This document shows positions 6,658-12,795 of a stretch of DNA of 14,052 bases, piece by piece. The first letter of the stretch is position 1, and each line of letters begins with the position of its first letter. The translations under genes were made by a program, and so were the position numbers. Source of the DNA: Bacteroidetes/Chlorobi group bacterium ChocPot_Mid. Its GTDB lineage: Bacteria; Bacteroidota; Ignavibacteria; Kapaibacteriales; UBA2268. Under the pieces are notes generated by a model, which was not told the origin of the DNA, made no database searches, and worked only from the letters and a program-made list of their open reading frames with translations. The stretch covers positions 1 through 14,052 of the forward strand of contig RCNQ01000325.1 in assembly GCA_003731675.1 (NCBI GenBank). Reading direction: 5' to 3'.

Positions 6658-8943
6658 ATGAAGTTTTTTATTTTCATAATGATTTTTGTTTTTTCCGGAT
6701 TATCGAATGTGCTATATTCACAAATATCCGGAGAAATTATTAACAATGAAATATATCGAGATACATTGGATTTTGGTATATGTATGGTTGGGGATAATAT
6801 ACAGAAAACATTTAAAATTAAAAATACAGGAAATAAAACACTTAAAATCGGACCAATAAAACCGTCATTTGCTATTGAGACTACTGGTTTAGCAGGGCAT
6901 TTGAAAGACCATGAGGAATTCTCTGACAATTTAGGAGTCAGCAGGGAACTTTTTGTCATTCCAGGTGATTCAGCAACTTTAATAATACGTTACAAGGCAG
7001 ATTTAGATACTAATACATGGGTTTTTGGACAGAAATTCGCACGACTTACTGTCGGTTTATATGATTTTGAATTAAATCCTCCAACAAATTTAAATGAGTG
7101 TGTCGCTTCTATCAATATAATTTTAACTGTCGGAAAAGTCAGGAAACATATTGACGGGTATGTGAATTCATATAATTTTGATTCAGTTTATATAAATCCA
7201 CCAAGTCCAATAGAATATAAGTGGAAAATTGGAAATGCGACATCAGGATTTCTTCAGATTGATTCTCAAAGGGTTGCATGGAGAACAACTCCTTTGGTTC
7301 CACCGGAGTATGAAATTGAATCAAAATCATTGCCAATGCCATTGATGTCAGGGTCGAAACTAAGCGATTGGTCAATTAAATATGCACCAAGAAACCGGGG
7401 AGATGATAAAGCGACATTATTTGCATATTATTATTTTAATAATAAATTGGAGTTTACTTATGTGGATATCAGCGGGACTGGTGTTGAGCAGGATTTAGTA
7501 GTTCTATCATCAAATGCATCAGGCTATAATAAAGATACAATTGATATTGGCAGAGTCTGGGTCGGGCAAAGTAAGGAAATATGGGCTTTGTTCGGGAATA
7601 ATGGAAATCTGAATTTTGGAGCAGAAGCACAATATGTTTTTGATGGTGTTGAGGGTGATTTTCCTTCTGAAAACTTTTCAATAATAAAAGCTATTGCTAC
7701 TAATCGTCATTTTTTCCCAACTCAGGGGGACACTTTCAGCTTAAAATTCTCAGCAAATAAAAAAGGTAAGTTTATTGCACGGTATATTATAGAATCGGAT
7801 ATTTCGAAAAGGAAAATAAGGGGGGTTCCGGGTGCGGCTTTGACAGAGGTATTTTACATTAAAGGGGAGGGTATAGAACCACAATTGTTGCCTGAACTTG
7901 ATACTATTGATTTTGGCAATGTAGTCTGGCATCCTGATTGTCCTACTTCAAGGACATTCACATTGAAGTTGAGGAATGTTGGGAATACTGATTTGCAATT
8001 AATTGATGTAATTTGTAATCCTCCTTTTGCGATTGAATATTATAATAATGAACCAATTTATTTTATACCTGCTTTGTCCGTTGATTCATTGAAGGTAATT
8101 TTTACTCCGACTAATCAGGAAAAATATTTATCTGATGTTATTTTTATTACGAATGGTAATCCACCGAGGGATACAATAAAAGTAACATTAAAAGCAACAA
8201 AGAGTGAACCTGACAGGGTTAAACTGGCAATAGCTAAGGACATAAAAGTAAAACCAGGAAATGTTGTTTCTGTTGCTTTGAATGTTGACTCTGAACTTAT
8301 TCAAAAAGCCAGGACATTTAGAACAGAGCTGACTTACAACAAGACAATTTTAAAATTTTTGAGCTACGATAGAATTGGAACTGCTTCAGAAAATTCAGAA
8401 GCAAATGATATAGAGATAAAGGAACTAAATGATGGAGGCAGATTAAAAATATATCTGGAAACACCGTCAAAGGGGACAAATTTTCTGCCGAGACAGAATT
8501 TATTGAGATTAAATTTTGCAACTTATATTGGTGATGAAATATCAACTCCAGTAACATTCATAGAACCTTTGTTCGGAGATGGGATTTGTGAGAAAGTGCT
8601 GTTGCCTCTTGATACAAATGGATTGATAACTATTGATTCGATATGTGGACTTAATGATTTGCTATTACCACAAGGTTACGGGAGTTTTGTAATCGGAGAG
8701 ATTTCTCCAAACCCAATAGCAGAAGATGCAGTATTGAGGTATAGTTTGAAATATGAAATACCACTTGAGATTTCACTTTATAATGAGATGGGTGTCCGAC
8801 TTAATGATTATCTGAATGCAAATCAAAAGGCAGGTGTATATGAATTGAAGATTTCGGCAGAGTCACTGACAACCGGGATTTATTATTTGCAGTTCAAATC
8901 TGGAATATATTCAACATCAAGAAGGTTGGTTGTTATCAAATGA
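6658..8943 (+). CDS. T9SS-sorted surface protein with Ig-like (choice-of-anchor D type) repeats and a cohesin-like domain
   Basis: I chose the ATG at 6658 (761 residues) over the adjacent TTG at 6655; it gives a clean signal peptide, MKFFIFIMIF to LYSQ (residues 1-22). The mature part holds at least three ASH/choice-of-anchor-D-like beta-sandwiches, each opening with a D-TLDFG/TIDIG-type strand: about 30-140 (YRDTLDFGICMVGD), about 290-425 (DTIDIGRVWVGQ) and about 425-520 (LDTIDFGNVVW). Residues about 521-655 resemble a cohesin-like domain (KVKPGNVVSVALNVD, ELTYNKTILKFL). The last 80 residues (from ISPNPIAEDA to RRLVVIK) are a type A C-terminal sorting domain, which directs export by the type IX secretion system and removal of the tail at the cell surface. 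Expected role: cell-surface or secreted scaffold/adhesive protein; ligand unknown. The stop overlaps the start of the next gene (ATGA), so the two are probably translationally coupled. Confidence 0.88.
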   Translation: MKFFIFIMIFVFSGLSNVLYSQISGEIINNEIYRDTLDFGICMVGDNIQKTFKIKNTGNKTLKIGPIKPSFAIETTGLAGHLKDHEEFSDNLGVSRELFVIPGDSATLIIRYKADLDTNTWVFGQKFARLTVGLYDFELNPPTNLNECVASINIILTVGKVRKHIDGYVNSYNFDSVYINPPSPIEYKWKIGNATSGFLQIDSQRVAWRTTPLVPPEYEIESKSLPMPLMSGSKLSDWSIKYAPRNRGDDKATLFAYYYFNNKLEFTYVDISGTGVEQDLVVLSSNASGYNKDTIDIGRVWVGQSKEIWALFGNNGNLNFGAEAQYVFDGVEGDFPSENFSIIKAIATNRHFFPTQGDTFSLKFSANKKGKFIARYIIESDISKRKIRGVPGAALTEVFYIKGEGIEPQLLPELDTIDFGNVVWHPDCPTSRTFTLKLRNVGNTDLQLIDVICNPPFAIEYYNNEPIYFIPALSVDSLKVIFTPTNQEKYLSDVIFITNGNPPRDTIKVTLKATKSEPDRVKLAIAKDIKVKPGNVVSVALNVDSELIQKARTFRTELTYNKTILKFLSYDRIGTASENSEANDIEIKELNDGGRLKIYLETPSKGTNFLPRQNLLRLNFATYIGDEISTPVTFIEPLFGDGICEKVLLPLDTNGLITIDSICGLNDLLLPQGYGSFVIGEISPNPIAEDAVLRYSLKYEIPLEISLYNEMGVRLNDYLNANQKAGVYELKISAESLTTGIYYLQFKSGIYSTSRRLVVIK

Positions 8944-9692
8944 AAACAAAATTATTGATATTAATCATATTTTTTTCATCATTAGCTGAGGTATTCAGTC
9001 AAGGATTTGACTGGCAGTATTCAGCTCGTTTGCCGTTTGAGGTTCCGACTTTTTTTACAGGAATTGATTTTATCAGCTCATACAATATCATTAGTAGTGA
9101 TTTTAATATTTGCGACAAGGGAATACCATGTGATACTTTTATGAACGGGAAAAGTGTCAATATTTCAGCTGGAATTAAGTTTGAATACTGGTCTTCAGCA
9201 GATTTGTCATATTTTACAGGAGCAAATTTAACATATTCAAAGAATAGTTTTTTAAATGAAAATATGTATTATTATTTTCCTGAAGTAGGAAATAAAATTC
9301 TTGAATATGAGTATCTCAGGACGGAGTATATTCCTGAAATAGAAATAGGGGTGAAATATCGGATGAGATTCTTGCTACCTCATATTTTTTCGTCTTTGTC
9401 GTTGAAAGCAGGTTTTGTGGCAAGTAGTAAGGAAGAATTGATTTTAAGAAAGATTTCTGAAGCTGACTGGCTTGCAGATGAAATACATTTTACAGGATTT
9501 GAATCGCTGAAACTATCAGGGATAATGTTCGAACCACATTTGAAATTAGGTTATGATGTCAATTTGGGAATAGGTTCATACTCATCAATTTATGTTGATA
9601 TAGGATTACCCATTCAGAACCGTTATTCCAAGGGTGAATGGTATTCAACAAAAATATCTTTAGGAATAAGTATTTTTCCTTTAGGTTATTAG
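8940..9692 (+). CDS. Probable outer-membrane beta-barrel protein
   Basis: I do not recognise a named family. The 250-residue product has a signal peptide (residues 1-20, ending EVFS) and then alternating polar/aromatic beta-strands typical of a small outer-membrane barrel: SVNISAGIKFEYWS, YFTGANLTYS, PEIEIGVKYRMRF, SLSLKAGFVA, FEPHLKLGYDV, SSIYVDIGLP and a final KISLGISIFPLGY strand. It has two cysteines in a CDKGIPC motif (58 and 64) in what would be an early loop, which could form a disulfide. The start ATG shares bases with the TGA of the upstream T9SS cargo gene, so it is likely made in proportion to that protein and may serve it, for example as an anchor or partner; that is inference. 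Its stop codon overlaps the stop of the converging membrane-protein gene by 4 bp. Confidence 0.75.
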   Translation: MKTKLLILIIFFSSLAEVFSQGFDWQYSARLPFEVPTFFTGIDFISSYNIISSDFNICDKGIPCDTFMNGKSVNISAGIKFEYWSSADLSYFTGANLTYSKNSFLNENMYYYFPEVGNKILEYEYLRTEYIPEIEIGVKYRMRFLLPHIFSSLSLKAGFVASSKEELILRKISEADWLADEIHFTGFESLKLSGIMFEPHLKLGYDVNLGIGSYSSIYVDIGLPIQNRYSKGEWYSTKISLGISIFPLGY

Positions 9693-11191
9693 TTGCTTTT
9701 TTTTGCTAAAAATTTTCTAAGTAATTTATACTCTAAATCAATCTTATAAATTTCGAAATAATTTTCTTCTTCGGTTAAAGGATACATTAAAGAATTAATT
9801 TTAATTTCTGTTTTCATTAACTTAGAATATTTATGATTTAAATATTTGTCCTTAAGTAATTCAGAGAATTCTTTGTGAAATAATCCGTTAAGAATGACAT
9901 AATCAAACATTCCATTATCAATCTGATTAATAATAAATTCTTTATTATCATTGACAGAAAGATTTTTTGTATTAGTAAAGTAGATGTTTTTAAAATTGTT
10001 GATATTCATTTTTGGATAAAAGTGATTGCTCAACAAGAAAGGGTCTTCGGAATATACAATCGAATTATTATCGAAATTATCTTCGCAATACTTAGTAATT
10101 TCAGTAGTGTCAGGATAGGCATTTTCAAGTTTTGTTAAGTGCCAGTAGGATAAGACGACAATAAAGAATAAAACAAAAATGGTAGCGTATTTATAATTAG
10201 GATTTATCATAATAAATTTTGATATAACCAGACCACAAAGCGGAACCAGTAGAATCAGACTAAATGAAATAAATCGATAGATATTGAAAACATCATAAGC
10301 AATAATGATATATAGAGGAATAATGAGTGACAACAGAAGCAATGTATAAATCCAAGAACTTTTGATGTTTGTTTTCCAAAGGATTTGCAAAGCTGAATAT
10401 GATATCATGATTGGAATTGCAATGTATTCTGCAATCCTGACAAGTAGTTTTGAGAATTTGATGGATTCATGACTAATCAAAGGTATAGAGCTTAGCTGAT
10501 GGTTGATAAGTTTTGAGTTTAAAAAGTAAATAATCATGATGAGAATAATCGATGATAAAGTGAAGTAAATCGCTGATTTTTTGTCATTAAAGAATAGTAT
10601 CACAATGGCAGGAATAATGAACAAAATCAGAATATAATTTGAAAATATTGCTAAAGCCAAGAATAATGAAGCCATAATCGGACAGAAATATTGCTTTTGA
10701 ATATTGACAAAAGGAACTCTTTTTTTTCTATCTTCAATTGTAATAATTTCAGATGATATCATTAAAAAAATTGTGAAGAAAGTTAATGACAGAATATCAA
10801 CAGAAGCAAATTTGCTGATAAATATTATGGGGGCAAGTATTGCGAGGAAAATCACAGCAAAAATTGAGGCAAGTTTATCCTGCAATAATCTGTAAGTAAA
10901 TTTGTAAAAGAAAAATAGCATCAAGAAAGAGAGTATCAACGATGATATTCTTGAGATAATTAATCCACCAAAGCTGTATAATAATGTAAAAACAGGGAGT
11001 GAATAATTATCATGAATAATATTAGAACCTTCACCATTAGTTATTAGTCGTCCTTTTAACATTGTTGCATTCTCAAGTGGGAATGCGGAATTAAAATTTA
11101 AATCGAAGTGGAACCAGAGAGCTACAAGAATTATCAATGCGAGCCACCAGAGATTTTTCAATAATATTTTGTTATAATCGAGTTCGTTCAT
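9689..11191 (-). CDS. Polytopic membrane protein, probable GT-C/PMT-type glycosyltransferase
   Basis: The 500-residue product has about 11 predicted membrane helices between residues 14 and 350, then a soluble C-terminal part of about 150 residues. The layout resembles ArnT/PMT-like (GT39/GT83-type) transferases: a first helix, an extracytoplasmic loop with acidic residues (LENATMLKGRLITNG, then HDNYSLPVFTLLY), then ISRISSLILSFLMLFFFYKFTYRLL and an SKFASVDILSLTFFTIFL segment, matching the family's 'arrive at a loop, RLPS helix, TPD helix' pattern. The usual DE-A motif is replaced by LENA, so the catalytic acid is uncertain. Expected substrate would be a polyprenyl-linked sugar for envelope glycans; this is inference. 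It is monocistronic on the minus strand, with no obvious Shine-Dalgarno, and its stop overlaps that of the facing gene. It may instead be an uncharacterised membrane protein. Confidence 0.68.
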   Translation of the reverse strand: MNELDYNKILLKNLWWLALIILVALWFHFDLNFNSAFPLENATMLKGRLITNGEGSNIIHDNYSLPVFTLLYSFGGLIISRISSLILSFLMLFFFYKFTYRLLQDKLASIFAVIFLAILAPIIFISKFASVDILSLTFFTIFLMISSEIITIEDRKKRVPFVNIQKQYFCPIMASLFLALAIFSNYILILFIIPAIVILFFNDKKSAIYFTLSSIILIMIIYFLNSKLINHQLSSIPLISHESIKFSKLLVRIAEYIAIPIMISYSALQILWKTNIKSSWIYTLLLLSLIIPLYIIIAYDVFNIYRFISFSLILLVPLCGLVISKFIMINPNYKYATIFVLFFIVVLSYWHLTKLENAYPDTTEITKYCEDNFDNNSIVYSEDPFLLSNHFYPKMNINNFKNIYFTNTKNLSVNDNKEFIINQIDNGMFDYVILNGLFHKEFSELLKDKYLNHKYSKLMKTEIKINSLMYPLTEEENYFEIYKIDLEYKLLRKFLAKKSN

Positions 11192-11276
11192 AAATATATT
11201 AATGTAATTATGTTATTGAATAATTATAAAATTAACTTTTTAAATTGAAATGTAAAAAAATTGTTTGAAAATAAAT

Positions 11277-11308
11277 TTTGTAGTATAAGAAAATTATGGA
11301 TAAATTTG
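11277..11308 (+). promoter_or_regulatory. Bacteroidota-type promoter of the cobalamin-uptake operon
   Basis: TTTG at 11277-11280 and TAAATTTG at 11301-11308 match the -33 TTTG and -7 TAnnTTTG elements with a 20-bp spacer, close to the usual spacing. Transcription would start around 11313-11315, immediately before the first base of the riboswitch P1 stem (11316). That agreement between two independent predictions supports the call. Confidence 0.65.
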
Positions 11309-11315
11309 TAGTGAA

Positions 11316-11490
11316 CATTAAAGGTGAAATGAAGTTCTTTGTAATTTAAAGGGAAATGGGTTAAAAGCCCATGCGGTTGCGCCGCTGTAACGGAGGACGA
11401 TTTCTTTCATGCTATCAGGCAGCCACTGTCGTAAGATGGGAAGGCGAAAGATTGAGGATGAACCCGAAGCCAGAAGACCTGCCTTTGATG
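11316..11490 (+). promoter_or_regulatory. Cobalamin riboswitch aptamer
   Basis: A 9-bp P1 stem pairs CATTAAAGG (11316-11324) with CCTTTGATG (11482-11490), including one wobble. Inside are the conserved GGGAA (11351-11355), a P4-like stem ATGGG/CCCAT (11356-11360/11368-11372), the P5 hairpin GCGG-TTGCG-CCGC (11373-11385) followed by TGTAA, the conserved GCCACTG (11422-11428), GGGAAGGC (11438-11445), and the B12 box GAAGCCAGAAGACCTGCC (11466-11483). These are the signature elements of cobalamin riboswitches. The RNA senses a cobamide and normally lowers expression of the downstream uptake genes. Subclass (adenosylcobalamin or aquo/methylcobalamin) cannot be fixed by eye. It precedes a BtuG-like lipoprotein and a TonB-dependent receptor, which is the expected context. 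Confidence 0.95.
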
Positions 11491-11503
11491 CTCATTGATT
11501 TAT

Positions 11504-11680
11504 AATTGTGCTTAGAGCATAATTGAATAAAGCATCCTCGCAAAAGGGTGAGCAGTTGATGAACTGCACAATGAGGGAATATCATATTCGGACTACTTTT
11601 TTGTCATTCCGACTCAAAATTATGTCAAAAGGTATTTCCTTAATAGTTAATATTTTTTAAAATTTTTTAAGGAGTACTAG
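11504..11680 (+). promoter_or_regulatory. Expression platform of the cobalamin riboswitch (P13 kissing hairpin, linker hairpins, SD hairpin)
   Basis: A hairpin, AATTGTGC-TTAGA-GCATAATT (11504-11524), follows the aptamer. Next is a P13 hairpin, CATCCT/AGGGTG (11533-11538/11545-11550, one wobble), whose loop CGCAAA contains CGCAA, the exact complement of the L5 loop TTGCG (11377-11381). A perfect hairpin GCAGTT-GATG-AACTGC follows (11552-11567). The Shine-Dalgarno AAGGAG (11669-11674) can pair in TTCCTTAA/TTAAGGAG (11636-11643/11667-11674, one T-G wobble), which would hide it from ribosomes 6 nt before the ATG. No strong intrinsic terminator is seen: the T-run at 11597-11602 has only a weak AT hairpin before it. 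Control of translation is therefore more likely; this is inference. Confidence 0.65.
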
Positions 11681-12754
11681 ATGAAAAGTATAATTAATCT
11701 ATTATTTGCAATTTCAATGGTTTTGTCTGCTTGCGAAACAACACCATTACCAACGACTGAGCCAACTGAGTATGAATTTTTTAAGAATGTTGAAGTTGGC
11801 AGTCAACCTGCAAAGATTTTCTATGATGAAGCGAAAGGTCTTTTCCACATAATTTGTCTGGGGAAGGATGTGGATTTTGATGGGATTAAGGACACTGATG
11901 ACGAAAATCCAAGCTGGTGGATTATTAACAAAAATGATTTGAGCAATCCACAAAAGATGCTGGAGTTCGATTTCGGTTATATGGGATTTCCATTCCGTCC
12001 TTGTTTTGATTGGAACGAAAGGTCATTTTTTATTAGCCAATCTGGTGAGATTAAGCAATATAACATTGATAACTTCAATTTAGTATCAACAGGTATTGGT
12101 AATTATTATGCCTCCGCTATATCAAAGGATGGTGATACGCTTTATTTAAGCATAAATCAGGAAAATGGCAAACCCGGGAGAGTTATCATTTATAATTACA
12201 AAAATAAACAAGAAATATCAAGTATAACTGCAGGATTGAATGTTCAGCAGGTATTGAATTATCAATTGAATGGTAAGAAAATGTTAGCAGTAATGAGTGA
12301 AGGTCTGGGTAATCAAGATGCAATGTTGCAATTTGTTGAGTTAAAAATTACCGGTGCAGAAGTAGTGAAGAAATTTGAAAATATTGGTAAATATGCAAAC
12401 TTTATGACAATGGCAGGAGGAAAATTATTCCTGATACTCAATGGTTCACATGAGATATGGGAATATAATTTGAATGACTACTCGATAACAAAAACATTTT
12501 CATCAGGAACAAGCGGATTTAACGGACCAAGGGAAGCTGTAATACAAAATTCTTATGAAGAGCTTTATGTTACAACCTATAACGGTGATGTCAGAGTGTT
12601 TGATACTAAAACAGGAGCTTTGAAAAAAACATATCCAGTTGACTCCAAAGCAGAGGGAATGTATTTATTAAAAGATGAAGTGTTTTTAGTATGCAATATC
12701 AGTAATGCTGATTATTCTGCTAATAACAAGGTTTCTATATTTCGGGCAAAATAA
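11681..12754 (+). CDS. BtuG-like beta-propeller surface lipoprotein (cobalamin uptake)
   Basis: The 357-residue product begins with a lipoprotein signal peptide; the lipobox LSAC places the lipidated Cys at 18. The mature part is a YncE/DUF5074-like beta-propeller with repeating blade strands such as ASAISKDGDTLYLSI, KMLAVMSEG, NFMTMAGGKLFLIL, ELYVTTYNGDVRVFDTKTG and EGMYLLKDEVFLVC. In Bacteroides, BtuG propeller lipoproteins sit on the outer membrane surface, bind cobalamin tightly and pass it to the BtuB receptor. Here the gene is directly under a cobalamin riboswitch and 41 bp ahead of a TonB-dependent receptor, so the same role is likely, though the family link is inferred from fold and context. 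An unusual insert at 63-74, DVDFDGIKDTDD, matches a thrombospondin type 3 calcium-binding loop. The strong AAGGAG site 6 nt before the ATG fixes the start. Confidence 0.85.
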   Translation: MKSIINLLFAISMVLSACETTPLPTTEPTEYEFFKNVEVGSQPAKIFYDEAKGLFHIICLGKDVDFDGIKDTDDENPSWWIINKNDLSNPQKMLEFDFGYMGFPFRPCFDWNERSFFISQSGEIKQYNIDNFNLVSTGIGNYYASAISKDGDTLYLSINQENGKPGRVIIYNYKNKQEISSITAGLNVQQVLNYQLNGKKMLAVMSEGLGNQDAMLQFVELKITGAEVVKKFENIGKYANFMTMAGGKLFLILNGSHEIWEYNLNDYSITKTFSSGTSGFNGPREAVIQNSYEELYVTTYNGDVRVFDTKTGALKKTYPVDSKAEGMYLLKDEVFLVCNISNADYSANNKVSIFRAK

Positions 12755-12795
12755 ATTTGTATCTATCATTTACAAATCATTTAAACTTTGGAAGA

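Noticed and set aside
6525..6959. 144-residue minus-strand frame overlapping the start of the T9SS cargo gene
   Set aside because: It is low-complexity (Lys/Asn/Ile-rich tail), overlaps the signal-peptide coding end of a well-supported gene, and has no domain or ribosome site.
11577..11602. GAATATCATATTC dyad followed by a T-run as a riboswitch terminator
   Set aside because: The stem is short and all AT apart from one G-C pair at its base, the loop would be very tight, and eight other bases separate it from the Ts; it is too weak to call intrinsic termination.
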